Source: an uncultured Clostridium sp. (GTDB lineage: Bacteria; Bacillota; Clostridia; TANB77; CAG-508). From it: a stretch of DNA of 50,996 nucleotides. Below the pieces are notes generated by a model. The model had not been told where the DNA came from. It searched no databases and saw nothing but the letters and a program-made list of their open reading frames with translations. Positions 18,128 through 26,713 of this stretch are shown one piece after another. How positions within the stretch are numbered: position 1 is the stretch's first letter; each line of letters opens with the position of its first letter. The stretch covers positions 1 through 50,996 of the forward strand of contig USRT01000014.1 of the NCBI GenBank assembly GCA_900557195.1, read 5' to 3'. Made by a program: the position numbers and the translations under genes.

Positions 18128-19339
18128 ATGGGATTAATTAAAGCAGCAACAAGTGCTATAGGAAGCACTTTTAAAGATCAATGGAAAGAAGCTATAAGAT
18201 GTGAGGATTTAGGAAATGACATACTAATGATGAAAAAAACTACTCCAAATGGAGTAATTTCTAATAAAAGTACAATAATAGTAGGACCAGGTCAATGTGC
18301 TATTATATATGATAACGGTAGAGTTATAGATGCGACAGCAGAAGAAGGAGTTTATACTTTAGATGATTCAAGTACGCCTTCTTTCTTTGCAGGTCAATTT
18401 GGTGCAGTTTTTAAAGAAATGTGGCAAAGATTTACATACAATGGTGCTACAGCAAAACAGCAAGCAGTATTTTTCTTTAATATAAAAGAAATTATTGATA
18501 ATAAATTTGGAACACCTGCCCCAGTACCATTTCAAGATTGGTCACATCCAATACCTAATCAAATGACTGGTCAAATGTTACCATTAAGAGTAGAAGTTAA
18601 ATGTTTTGGAAAATATACATTTAAAATTAGTAATCCAGCAGTATTTATGAATGAAATTGCTGGAACAGCAAATATATACAGAAAATCACAATTAATAGAG
18701 CAAATGAGATCAGAAGTTATAGCTTCATTCCAAAATATTCTAAATGAATTAGGAAATTCTAATTATAAGGTACCAGTATTAGAATTACCAAGTCAGACAG
18801 ACGAAATAAAAGAGTTAATGGAACAAAAAGTATTTGATGAACCTATTAGAAGAAGAGGTATATCTATACTTGGATTTGCAGTAGAATCAGTTACTTTAGA
18901 TGACGAATCAGAAAAGAAAATTGATAGTTATGAATTAAGTTCAAATGCATATATGCAACAAGGAACTTTGGTTGGTGCATACTCAAATGCAGTACAGGAT
19001 GCTGCTAAAAATGCAAATGGAGCAGCAAATGGATTTATGGGAATTGGAATGATGAATATGTCTTCTGGAGGAGTTGTAAGTGGAGCCACAACAGGACCTT
19101 GGCAGAACACAGCAAATAGTGTAATAAAGAAACAAGAAGAGGAAAAAGTTGAAACAGTAGAAAATAACTCTGTAAAATTAGATACTTGGCAATGTCCAAA
19201 CTGTAAAAAAGAAGTAAAAGGAAATTTTTGCTCAGAATGTGGAGCTAAAAAAACATCAGAAAGGTTTTGTCAAAACTGTGGAAAAAAAGTAAGTAGTGAC
19301 GCAAAATTTTGTACAGAATGTGGAACTAAATTAGTATAA
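18128..19339 (+). CDS. SPFH/YdjI-like protein with double zinc ribbon
   Basis: This 403-residue protein is a YdjI-like SPFH (band-7) domain protein: the segment DLGNDILMMKK/TIIVGPGQCAIIYDNGRV (about 20-65) is the family's N-terminal strand pattern, and LRVEVKCFGKYTFKISNP and RRRGISILGFAVESVTLDDE follow. The C-terminus carries two zinc ribbons, CPNCKKEVKGNFCSECG and CQNCGKKVSSDAKFCTECG. It has no membrane helix. AGGAGGAAAAAAT precedes the ATG. In Bacillus, YdjI-type SPFH proteins work with phage-shock-like PspA systems at the membrane; no PspA is seen here. It forms an operon with the zinc-ribbon membrane protein upstream. Confidence 0.85.
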   Translation: MGLIKAATSAIGSTFKDQWKEAIRCEDLGNDILMMKKTTPNGVISNKSTIIVGPGQCAIIYDNGRVIDATAEEGVYTLDDSSTPSFFAGQFGAVFKEMWQRFTYNGATAKQQAVFFFNIKEIIDNKFGTPAPVPFQDWSHPIPNQMTGQMLPLRVEVKCFGKYTFKISNPAVFMNEIAGTANIYRKSQLIEQMRSEVIASFQNILNELGNSNYKVPVLELPSQTDEIKELMEQKVFDEPIRRRGISILGFAVESVTLDDESEKKIDSYELSSNAYMQQGTLVGAYSNAVQDAAKNANGAANGFMGIGMMNMSSGGVVSGATTGPWQNTANSVIKKQEEEKVETVENNSVKLDTWQCPNCKKEVKGNFCSECGAKKTSERFCQNCGKKVSSDAKFCTECGTKLV

Positions 19340-19450
19340 ACAAAAAATATAAATAAGGAGATTCATAAATAAAATGAATTTTGGGAAAATATTTGATATA
19401 TACTTATAATGAAATTAAGTGACTTATGAATCATTAAAAAAGATATAAAG

Positions 19451-19484
19451 AACGATATGTGCTTTTGGCATATATCGTTTTTTT
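19451..19484 (+). terminator. Terminator after SPFH operon
   Basis: AACGATATGTGC (19451-19462) pairs with GCATATATCGTT (19468-19479) with one G-T pair, loop TTTTG, then a T-run. Confidence 0.92.
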
Positions 19485-19608
19485 ATGCAAAATTTTTATA
19501 TAAATATAAAAATTTGTAAATAAATTTGCAAATAAAATTAAAATCTTTTCATGAATAATAAATAAGAAATAGAAAATAATAATATAAAATTTGATAGGAG
19601 GAAAATAT

Positions 19609-20046
19609 ATGGAAAAAGTTTTAAATAGTTTAAATGCTTTGCTTGCAGATTTAAATGTTTATTTTAGAAAATTACAAAATTATCATTGGAATGTAGAAGG
19701 AAAAGATTTTTTTGTAATTCATGGAAAATTAGAGGAATATTACAATTGCATATTTAAACAAATTGATGAGGTAGCAGAACATATATTAATACTTGGAGGA
19801 CAACCTTTAGGAAGTCTAAAAGATTATATAGAAATAACAAAAATAAAAGAAGCAGAAAATAAAAAAATAAAATCAAAAGAAATATTTAATGATATAATAA
19901 CAGACTTTTCTACTATTCTCGCTGATATAATTAATATAAAAGAATTAGCAGAAGAGATAAATGAATATGGAACGTCAAGTTTAATGGATGAATATATATT
20001 AGAATATACAAAAATAATATGGATGCTTAAACAAAGTATGGAATAA
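19609..20046 (+). CDS. dps: Dps family ferritin-like protein
   Basis: This 145-residue four-helix protein is of Dps type, which oxidises and stores iron in a dodecamer and protects DNA. Its ferroxidase-site helix reads LQNYHWNVEGKDFFVIHGKLEEYY with the expected His, His and Asp/Glu ligands, followed by DEVAEHILILGGQPLGS. The ATG at 19609 has AGGAGGAAAA upstream; the ATG 18 bases before lacks one. The next gene encodes superoxide dismutase, 49 bases on, so the pair forms an oxidative-stress unit, perhaps under PerR-like control, although no Per box is evident. Confidence 0.93.
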   Translation: MEKVLNSLNALLADLNVYFRKLQNYHWNVEGKDFFVIHGKLEEYYNCIFKQIDEVAEHILILGGQPLGSLKDYIEITKIKEAENKKIKSKEIFNDIITDFSTILADIINIKELAEEINEYGTSSLMDEYILEYTKIIWMLKQSME

Positions 20047-20095
20047 AATTGTAAATATATAATATATATTAATAAATATATATTGGAGGATATTT

Positions 20096-20683
20096 ATGAT
20101 AAAAATGATAGAACTACCATATCCAATGAATGCATTAGAACCATATTATACAATGGAGACTTTAGATTTACATTACAATATATTATATAAAGGATATGTA
20201 GATAACTTTAACAAAACGGAAGATAAATTAAAAAATGTAAGAGAGACAAATGATTATTCAAATATTAAATGTTTAGAAAAAAATTTAAGTTTTTTTGGTT
20301 CAGGAGCAATTTTACATGAATTGTTTTTTACAAATATTGAACCCGCTATTCCAACTAGTCCAAGTATAGAACTTATGAATCAAATAATAAAAGATTTTGG
20401 GAGTTTTGAAAAATTTAAAAAACAATTTTCTGAAGCAGCAAGTCAAGTGGAGGCTTCTGGGTGGTGCTTATTAGTTTGGACGAATAGACTAAATAGACTA
20501 AACATATTGCAATGTGAAAAACATCAAAATTTAACTCTTTGGGGTTGCAAACCAATGTTGGTAATAGATATGTGGGAGCATTCATATTATTTACAGTATA
20601 AAACTAAGAGACCAGAATATATAAATGCTTTTTGGAATATTGTAAATTGGAACGAGGCTAATAAAAGGTTTAATAAAAAATGA
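20096..20683 (+). CDS. sodA: Fe/Mn superoxide dismutase
   Basis: This 195-residue enzyme of the Fe/Mn superoxide dismutase family converts superoxide to H2O2 and O2. Candidate metal ligands are His26 (LDLHYN), a His in FGSGAILHELFFTN, and the DMWEHSYYLQY pair. The second motif lacks the usual N-x-x-x-H-x-N-H form, having SGAILHELFF instead, so the protein is divergent. C-terminal residues NAFWNIVNWNEANKRF match the family end. TTGGAGGATATTT precedes the start. It lies in a pair with dps and ends at a terminator. Confidence 0.88.
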   Translation: MIKMIELPYPMNALEPYYTMETLDLHYNILYKGYVDNFNKTEDKLKNVRETNDYSNIKCLEKNLSFFGSGAILHELFFTNIEPAIPTSPSIELMNQIIKDFGSFEKFKKQFSEAASQVEASGWCLLVWTNRLNRLNILQCEKHQNLTLWGCKPMLVIDMWEHSYYLQYKTKRPEYINAFWNIVNWNEANKRFNKK

Positions 20684-20700
20684 TAAATAAATAAAAATTA

Positions 20701-20747
20701 CTCCTTTCATAAAATGAAAAAATTTAATTTGTGAAAGGGGTTTTTTA
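20701..20747 (+). terminator. Terminator after sodA
   Basis: CTCCTTTCA (20701-20709) pairs with TGAAAGGGG (20732-20740), followed by TTTTTT. Confidence 0.85.
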
Positions 20748-20796
20748 TATTTAAATAAATATCTTAAAACTAAATTAACAAAAATAAATTCAAGTA

Positions 20797-20826
20797 TTGA
20801 CAATATTAACCAACTTAGAGTATAAT
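20797..20826 (+). promoter_or_regulatory. Promoter of rpsU
   Basis: TTGACA (20797-20802) and TATAAT (20821-20826) are both consensus, with an 18-base spacer. A leader of roughly 90 bases follows before the rpsU start. Confidence 0.8.
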
Positions 20827-20863
20827 AATGTGCGTACATAGGTAGGATTATAAAGCAGATAAA

Positions 20864-20918
20864 TCCTCCTTGAATATACATCCCATGTAAGGTGGTTCTT
20901 AAGATGCCGGAAGGAGGG
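20864..20918 (+). promoter_or_regulatory. rpsU leader with anti-Shine-Dalgarno
   Basis: TCCTCCTT (20864-20871) can pair over 8 bases with AAGGAGGG (20911-20918), the rpsU ribosome binding site, hiding it. An upstream GGATT can instead pair with AATCC (20862-20866), which would free the site. The layout is a two-state leader; no known riboswitch class is recognised. Inference from complementarity only. Confidence 0.45.
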
Positions 20919-20926
20919 GAATATTA

Positions 20927-21097
20927 ATGTCAGAGGTTAAAGTTAATAATGGAAATATAGAAGATGCTCTAAAAAGGTTTAAAAGACAATGTGCCAGAAA
21001 TGGAGTATTGCAAGAAGTTCGTAAAAGAGAACACTATGAAAAGCCTAGTGTAAAGAGAAAGAAAAAATCAGAGGCTGCAAGAAAGAGAAAATTCTAA
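20927..21097 (+). CDS. rpsU: Small ribosomal subunit protein bS21
   Basis: This 56-residue protein starts MSEVKVNNGNIEDALKRFKR and ends in KRKKKSEAARKRKF, the full conserved bS21 pattern. bS21 sits at the 30S platform near the anti-Shine-Dalgarno of 16S rRNA and assists initiation. The binding site AAGGAGGGGA is eight bases before the ATG and can be masked by the leader. A yqeY-family gene follows, the usual rpsU-yqeY order of Firmicutes, although a terminator lies between them. Confidence 0.97.
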   Translation: MSEVKVNNGNIEDALKRFKRQCARNGVLQEVRKREHYEKPSVKRKKKSEAARKRKF

Positions 21098-21110
21098 AAT
21101 AATAAATATA

Positions 21111-21138
21111 GGCATTTCCAATAGGAAATGTCTTTTTT
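21111..21138 (+). terminator. Terminator after rpsU
   Basis: GGCATTTCC (21111-21119) pairs with GGAAATGTC (21124-21132), then a T-run. Confidence 0.88.
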
Positions 21139-21240
21139 AGAATAAAATTAAACAATATAGGAAAAACTTAGCATCTCTGAAAACATAATAAAATTAATAA
21201 GACCTTATTATGTATGAAAAAATAAGAAAGGAATGATATT

Positions 21241-21681
21241 ATGCTTAAAGAAAAATTATTAGAAGATTTAAAAAATTCAATGAAGGAAAAAAATAGTCTT
21301 AGAAAAAATGTAATACAAATGGTAAGAGCAGCAATATTACAAATAGAAAAAGATAAAAATATAGAATTAGATGACCAAAAGATATTAGAAGTTATTGCAA
21401 AAGAATGTAAAAAGAGAAAAGATTCATTATCAGATTATGAAAAAGCAGAAAGAGAAGATTTAATAAATCAAATTAAACAAGAAATAGAAATTTTAGATGA
21501 ATATTTACCAAAACAAATGTCAGAAGAAGAACTAACAAAGATATTAGAAGAAATAGTAAAAGAATTAGACGCAACAAGTATGAAGGATATGGGAAGAGTA
21601 ATGAAAGAAGCAAAAGAAAGAATAGGTCTTGCAGCAGATGGTAAAACAATAAATGAAGTTGTTAAAAAAGTATTGGGGTAA
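21241..21681 (+). CDS. yqeY: GatB/YqeY domain protein
   Basis: This 146-residue protein is the stand-alone YqeY family, related to the tRNA-binding tail of GatB. Markers are KNVIQMVRAAILQIEKDK, ECKKRKDSLSDYEKAEREDL, LDEYLPKQMSEEEL and KDMGRVMKEAKERIGLAADG near the end, covering the whole family length. The role is probably in tRNA-linked metabolism but not settled. AAGAAAGGAATGATATT precedes the start. It follows rpsU and is almost joined (3 bases) to the GT-C-like gene. Confidence 0.93.
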   Translation: MLKEKLLEDLKNSMKEKNSLRKNVIQMVRAAILQIEKDKNIELDDQKILEVIAKECKKRKDSLSDYEKAEREDLINQIKQEIEILDEYLPKQMSEEELTKILEEIVKELDATSMKDMGRVMKEAKERIGLAADGKTINEVVKKVLG

Positions 21682-21684
21682 CAT

Positions 21685-23160
21685 ATGAAGGAAAAGCTAA
21701 AGAAAATAGTTAATATTGACTTTTGTGCTATTTGTATATTTTGTATTTTATTGCTAAGCAATGTGTTCAATGTTAAATTTGGAGCTGTCGACGAATTATG
21801 GAATTTTTCCGATATATATAAAATGCATAATGGGTATACAATTTATAAAGATATAAATATAATTACAACACCTCTCTTTTGGTTGATTGGGAGTATTATC
21901 TTTAAAGTTATAGGAGCAAATTATTTATCTTTTAGAATTTATAATTTGATTATTTTTTTAATTTTATTTTATGTAATATATAGTATTTTTAAGAAGTTAA
22001 AAATAGAGAAAATAAGTTCGTTACTGTATACTATGGTTATATATATGATTTTATACATAAATATTGATGTAGGAGCAAATTATAATTGTTTAGCAGTTAC
22101 TTTTTATCTTATAGGTATTCTAATAAATTTAAAAATAAATAAAGATAAATGGTATTTTCCATATATACAAGGAATAATTAGTTTTACTATATTCTGTACG
22201 AAACAAAATATAGGAGTTTATTACTTAATTGGTTCATGTATAATGTATAGCTTAATATTATTTTATAATAAGAACATAAAAAATGGAATAATAATGTTTA
22301 GTAAACAAATACTTACTTTTTTTATATTATGTTTTATATTCATAATAACATTAATGATCCAAAATAATTTAGATAGTTTTATAAATATGTGTATATTAGG
22401 AATTAATGAATTCGCAGTCAATAATATAGCTATTGAAATTAAATCTATTACAGTAATTGCAATTATAATAATAAGTATAATTGTGAGTATTATTCTAATA
22501 AAATGGAAAAAAACAGATAATATAGTTAAATTAAATAATTTGAGTATATTACCATTTGTTATAATGTGTTTACCTATGTCATTTCCAATTTTTAATATAT
22601 ATCATGTGTATTTATCATCTATATTAGGAATTATACTTTTAATTTATAATTTAGATAAACTAATTGTTGTAGAATTAATAGATGGAAAAAAAATAAAAAA
22701 GATTTATATTGTTATTATTGTTATTATTATAATTTATAATGTTGTATTTTTAATTTTAAATAACAGTAAATACTATAAAAGTTTAAATACATATATTAAT
22801 CCGTATTATGGTTCTACGATTTCAAATGAGCAAATAGATAATATTAATAATATTTGTGAATTTATTAAACAAAATGAACAAGAAGGAATAGATGTGAAAA
22901 TAATTTCATATACATCAAATTTATATATGAATGTATTAAATAAAAATAATGGAATACTAGATTTACCGTTTTATGGGAATTTAGGAAAAGATGGTGACCA
23001 AGGTATTATAAACATTATATCTTCAATGAGTAATGTAAAAATACTTATTCAAAAAAACGATGATTTATTTTTTCAGGAGTCACAAAAAGTTAGAGACTAC
23101 ATAAAACAAAATTTAGAATATGAAGGAGAAATAGAAGACTTTTTAATTTATTCAAAATAA
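21685..23160 (+). CDS. GT-C-type membrane glycosyltransferase-like protein
   Basis: This 491-residue protein has about eleven membrane helices. The first extracytoplasmic loop holds VDELWNFSDIYKMHNGYTIYKDINIITTP, placing an acidic Asp-Glu pair just after helix 1, as in GT-C enzymes (PMT/ArnT-like) that use polyprenyl-phosphate sugars. A short soluble C-terminal domain (about 385-490) follows. It starts four bases after the yqeY stop with only a weak GGGGTAAC site, so it is probably coupled to yqeY. The acceptor is unknown; surface glycans or proteins are likely. Confidence 0.7.
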   Translation: MKEKLKKIVNIDFCAICIFCILLLSNVFNVKFGAVDELWNFSDIYKMHNGYTIYKDINIITTPLFWLIGSIIFKVIGANYLSFRIYNLIIFLILFYVIYSIFKKLKIEKISSLLYTMVIYMILYINIDVGANYNCLAVTFYLIGILINLKINKDKWYFPYIQGIISFTIFCTKQNIGVYYLIGSCIMYSLILFYNKNIKNGIIMFSKQILTFFILCFIFIITLMIQNNLDSFINMCILGINEFAVNNIAIEIKSITVIAIIIISIIVSIILIKWKKTDNIVKLNNLSILPFVIMCLPMSFPIFNIYHVYLSSILGIILLIYNLDKLIVVELIDGKKIKKIYIVIIVIIIIYNVVFLILNNSKYYKSLNTYINPYYGSTISNEQIDNINNICEFIKQNEQEGIDVKIISYTSNLYMNVLNKNNGILDLPFYGNLGKDGDQGIINIISSMSNVKILIQKNDDLFFQESQKVRDYIKQNLEYEGEIEDFLIYSK

Positions 23161-23161
23161 T

Positions 23162-23213
23162 AAAAAATAAGACTGAAATTTAAATTAAATAAAATTTTAG
23201 TTTTATTTTTTTA
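23162..23213 (+). terminator. Weak terminator-like hairpin
   Basis: An imperfect stem joins AAATAAGACTGAAATTT and AAATTTTAGTTTTATTT followed by a T-run, between the GT-C-like gene and ymfF. Confidence 0.45.
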
Positions 23214-23270
23214 TCTTGTATAATTTTTCCAATATATATTATAATAATAAAAGGAAAGGAAGGAATAACT

Positions 23271-24545
23271 ATGAATTATATTAAACATGAAATAAAAACA
23301 GGAATCAATTTTCATAAAATAAGTACAAATAAATTTAAAACAAATTTATTTGCTATTTTTTTAACTACTCCTTTAAAAAGAGAAACAGTAACAGCGAATG
23401 CATTATTGCCACTTGTATTAAAAAGAGGTTCGAGCTTAATGCAATCACAAGAAGTTATTAGTGAAAAATTAGAAGAAATGTATGGAGCAGGTTTCGATTG
23501 TGGTATTGATAAGTCAGGAAATAATCAAGTAATAAAATTTTATTTAGAGACTTTAAATGATAATTTTATACCTACAAATGAAAATATAGCACAAGAGGCT
23601 TTTGACCTATTATTTGATGTGATATTTAACCCATTAATAATTAATAATGCTTTTAAAGAACAATATGTTGATGGAGAGAAAAATAAATTAAAACAAATTA
23701 TTAGCTCCAAAATTGATAATAAAGCAAAATATGCTATGGATAGATGTATAGAAGAAATGTATAAGGGTAAACCATATGAATTATATAAATACGGTTATAT
23801 AGAAGATTTAAGTAAAATTAATGGAAACTCATTGTATACACATTATAAGCAATTGTTAAATGAATGTAAAATTGATATTTTTATTTCTGGAGATTCTGAG
23901 GATAATATTATAGATATAATAAAGAATAATGAACAAATTAAGAATTTAAATGAAAGATATCCTAAATATACAATAAATGGTGATAATGAAGAAAAACAAG
24001 AAGTAGATGCGAAATTAGTAGAAGAAGCGATGGACGTGATGCAAGGGAAATTAGTCTTAGGACTAGACGTGATAGATATAGAGGAAAATGAGAAATATGC
24101 TACATCTGTATATAATATTATATTAGGAGGTAGTGCAAATTCAAAATTATTTCAAAATGTTAGAGAAAAAGCAAGTTTAGCATATACAGCAGGTTCTAGC
24201 TATTTAAGACAAAAGAATAATATAATAATAAGATGTGGGATAGAAATAGAAAACTATGAAAAAGCTATAGAGATTATAAAAGAACAATTAAAAGAAATGG
24301 AAGAAGGTAAATTTTCAGATGAAGACATAGAAAATGCCAAAAATATAATTGTATCTACAGTAGAGGGAATTCCAGATTCTCAGGATTCCGAAATATCTTA
24401 CTATTTCGGACAGGAGCTTGCAAGAGAATTTGTTAATCTTCAAGAATATATTAATAAGATAAAAAAAGTAAAAAAGGAAGATGTTGAAGCTATTTCTAAA
24501 AAAATAAAAATTAATACGATTTATTTTTTAAAGAATAATGAATAA
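23271..24545 (+). CDS. ymfF: M16 family peptidase-like protein YmfF
   Basis: This 424-residue member of the M16 (insulinase) family lacks the zinc motif HxxEH: the expected place reads LPLVLKRGSSLMQSQEVIS. It is therefore the catalytically inactive partner in the YmfF/YmfH pair. The family's C-terminal glycine-rich segment YNIILGGSANSKLFQNVREK and SLAYTAGSSY are present. In Bacillus this pair lies in an operon and is named for EF-P 5-aminopentanol modification. AAGGAAAGGAAGGAATAACT precedes the start. Length and order fit a heterodimer with the next gene. Confidence 0.9.
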   Translation: MNYIKHEIKTGINFHKISTNKFKTNLFAIFLTTPLKRETVTANALLPLVLKRGSSLMQSQEVISEKLEEMYGAGFDCGIDKSGNNQVIKFYLETLNDNFIPTNENIAQEAFDLLFDVIFNPLIINNAFKEQYVDGEKNKLKQIISSKIDNKAKYAMDRCIEEMYKGKPYELYKYGYIEDLSKINGNSLYTHYKQLLNECKIDIFISGDSEDNIIDIIKNNEQIKNLNERYPKYTINGDNEEKQEVDAKLVEEAMDVMQGKLVLGLDVIDIEENEKYATSVYNIILGGSANSKLFQNVREKASLAYTAGSSYLRQKNNIIIRCGIEIENYEKAIEIIKEQLKEMEEGKFSDEDIENAKNIIVSTVEGIPDSQDSEISYYFGQELAREFVNLQEYINKIKKVKKEDVEAISKKIKINTIYFLKNNE

Positions 24546-24677
24546 TAGTAAAGAGAGTTTTAGGTATAGAGAATTAATAATGTGATTAAATATATCATAT
24601 ATATTTGAAAAATTACACTTATAGTGGCAATAGGTTTATAGGTAAAACCTTATTAAAAAACTTAAATATGTTATACA

Positions 24678-24757
24678 AGGAGGAAATGTTAATTTTAAAG
24701 TCGACATAATAATGAAAAAACAAGATGTTATTTTAAAAATTAACATAAACTAATAAA
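24678..24757 (+). promoter_or_regulatory. Hairpin between detached Shine-Dalgarno and ymfH start
   Basis: The only strong binding site, AAGGAGG (24678-24684), lies 73 bases before the ymfH ATG. Between them a near-perfect inverted repeat, GTTAATTTTAAA (24688-24699) and TTTAAAAATTAAC (24732-24744), could fold and bring the site closer to the start. Two tiny ORFs (24686 and 24712) lie inside. A thermosensor-like or shunting leader is possible. Confidence 0.35.
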
Positions 24758-26030
24758 ATGAAATTAATAGAAAGTTTAAATATAAAAGAAAAAGCTTATA
24801 TAGAGAAACTGGAAAATGGAATGACAGTGATTATTATTCCAAAAAACACTACCAATAAGAAGTATGTAATATGGGGGGTGAATTTTGGATCTATAGATAA
24901 CCATTTTAAAGTAAATGGAGAAGAAATATATATTCCAGATGGAGTTGCACATTTCTTAGAACATAAAATGTTCGAACAAGAAAATGGTACTAATAGTTTA
25001 GATAAACTAATGGCACTTGGAATAGATGCAAATGCATATACAACAAATGACCATACTGCATATTTATTTGAGTGTACAGAACATTTTTATGAAGGATTAG
25101 ATGAGTTAATGAATTATGTTCAAAATCCATATTTTACTGATGAAAATGTAGAAAAAGAAAAAGGAATTATATCACAAGAAATAAGAATGTATGATGATGA
25201 TCCAGGATGGCAATTATATATGAGTGTTTTAGATTGTTTGTATAAGGAGAATCCTATTAAAATAGATATAGCAGGAACAGTAGATTCTATAAAAGAAATT
25301 AATAAAGACACTCTATATAAATGTTATAATACATTTTATGCACCAAATAATATGACACTTGTTGTATGTGGTGATTTTGAACCAAAGGATATTTTGGAAC
25401 AAATTAAATGTAGAATTACTAAAAATAGTCTAGATGAGAAAATAGAAAGAATATATCCAACAAGTAATGAAAAGATAAACAAAAAAAATATAGAAAGAGA
25501 AATGAATGTAAGTATGCCTTTATTTGCAATAGGTTTTAAAGATATTAAAGGTATGAATGATGAAATAATAAAAAAACATATTGCAATCGAAATCTTACTT
25601 AATATGTTAGTAGGGGAAAGTTCTAATTTATATAAAGAACTGTATGATGCAGGAACATTACTAGAAGAACCTGATATGGATTATGAATTTTCTAAACAAT
25701 ATGCTCATGTAGTGATTTCAGGACAATCAGAAAGACCAGATGACGTTTATAATAAGCTTAAAGATGAAATTGAAAAGTATATAAAAAATGGATTAGATTC
25801 TAAACATTTCGAAAGAATAAAAAAGAAGGTATATGGAGATTATGTAGTAGAATATAATAATATAGCAGACATTTCTAGAATGTTTTTATCAGACTATATG
25901 AAAAGTATTTCTCCTTTTGATTATATTGAACAATATAATCAAGTAAGTAAGGAATATACTCGGAACAATATTAGAAGAAATATTTAATACAGATTCAATG
26001 GTTATGGCAATAATAAAAGGTAAAAAATAG
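24758..26030 (+). CDS. ymfH: M16 family metallopeptidase YmfH, read through one CGG +1 shift
   Basis: This is the catalytic partner of YmfF. The zinc site HFLEH (His65, Glu68, His69) and the downstream glutamate in EKGIISQEIRMYDDDP are intact, followed by GIDANAYTTNDHTAY and later M16 C-domain features. The zero frame ends at 25987 after VSKEYT-R. Skipping the C of CGG at codon 402 (25961) gives 423 residues ending EYT-G-TILEEIFNTDSMVMAIIKGKK. That matches the usual length and the 424 residues of YmfF. No good binding site lies just before the ATG; see the hairpin upstream. The start is fixed by the family N-terminus (LENGMTVIIIPK). Confidence 0.88.
25961..25963 (+). other. CGG +1 frameshift site (ymfH)
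   Basis: Zero frame TAT ACT CGG AAC ends eight codons later. Skipping the C gives ACT GGA ACA ATA TTA GAA, completing the normal M16 C-terminus. The word is CGGA. Confidence 0.88.
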
Positions 26031-26186
26031 AAGAAGTGTAAATTATATATAAAATATAATCTATGAAAAATAGATATTTTTATGATGATATAGATAATAA
26101 AAATGTATAAGCTGTCAGATGCAGTTTTTATAATATTTTTGAGGTTTTTGGAGTACCAAAAGGGTAAATATATAAAGGTGTAAAAC

Positions 26187-26195
26187 TGTGTCGAA
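26187..26195 (+). promoter_or_regulatory. Spo0A-like box
   Basis: TGTGTCGAA matches the Spo0A box TTTGTCGAA at 8 of 9 bases and lies 60 bases before the spo0E promoter candidate. Control by Spo0A is inferred; one match of this length can occur by chance. Confidence 0.3.
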
Positions 26196-26254
26196 AAATA
26201 AAGAAAAATGTAATACGAAAAAATTGTAAACTCCTTTGAAAACAAGGAATTTTG

Positions 26255-26283
26255 TTGACGTGTATGTAAAAATATGGTATTTT
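26255..26283 (+). promoter_or_regulatory. Candidate promoter of spo0E-like gene
   Basis: TTGACG (26255-26260), 17 bases, then TATTTT (26278-26283), 47 bases before the gene. Confidence 0.4.
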
Positions 26284-26329
26284 AAATATATACGAAAGAG
26301 AAGTACACGAAAAAAAGGAGCGTGATTAT

Positions 26330-26506
26330 ATGTTAGATGAAAGAATCTGTAAACTAAGGCAAAAGTTAAATGAGAGTATTATGGAAGGACAAGATTACAA
26401 TGTAACATATAAATTAAGCGTAGAATTAGACCAATTAATTGCAGAATATTATAAAGAGAATTTAAAGGGTATAGATAAAAAAATAAAAATACGAAAAAGA
26501 AGATAA
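26330..26506 (+). CDS. Spo0E-like aspartyl-phosphate phosphatase
   Basis: This 58-residue two-helix protein carries the Spo0E pattern: LRQKLNESIMEGQ in helix 1, then LSVELDQLIAEYYKE in helix 2, where the SxELD core and the following lysine/tyrosines match the family. Spo0E proteins dephosphorylate Spo0A~P and delay sporulation. AAAAAAGGAGCGTGATT precedes the ATG. It is oriented toward and just upstream of the secretion-like locus. It is short and easily missed by automatic ORF calling. The basic tail KKIKIRKRR is unusual. Confidence 0.88.
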   Translation: MLDERICKLRQKLNESIMEGQDYNVTYKLSVELDQLIAEYYKENLKGIDKKIKIRKRR

Positions 26507-26639
26507 AAATATATGAATATCTGTTCTTACGAGTGAAGTGAAATGTAGATATATTAAAAGATTAATAGTATTACATTCTGCTTTACTCTTATTTTTATCG
26601 AGAAACAGTTAAAATATGATAAATTTTACTAAAATATGA

Positions 26640-26668
26640 TTGACAATTATAAAAAAATAAGCTATCAT
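26640..26668 (+). promoter_or_regulatory. Main promoter of the secretion-like locus
   Basis: TTGACA (26640-26645), 17 bases, then TATCAT (26663-26668), 46 bases before the first pilin-like gene. Confidence 0.7.
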
Positions 26669-26713
26669 AAAATTATATAGATGTTTAATATAGGATATAA
26701 AGGAGGAAAACGT

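Larger units (their letters stand above)
26031..26329 (+). other. Gene-poor stretch upstream of spo0E
   Basis: No supported gene is seen. A 26-codon ORF (26103-26183) has no binding site. The segment holds a Spo0A-like box and a promoter candidate, listed separately. Confidence 0.5.

Noticed and set aside
26103..26183. 26-codon ORF after ymfH
   Set aside because: No ribosome binding site and no recognisable similarity.
25889..26245. Minus-strand ORF of 118 codons
   Set aside because: It overlaps the real end of ymfH and lies in AT-rich noncoding DNA; no binding site or family.
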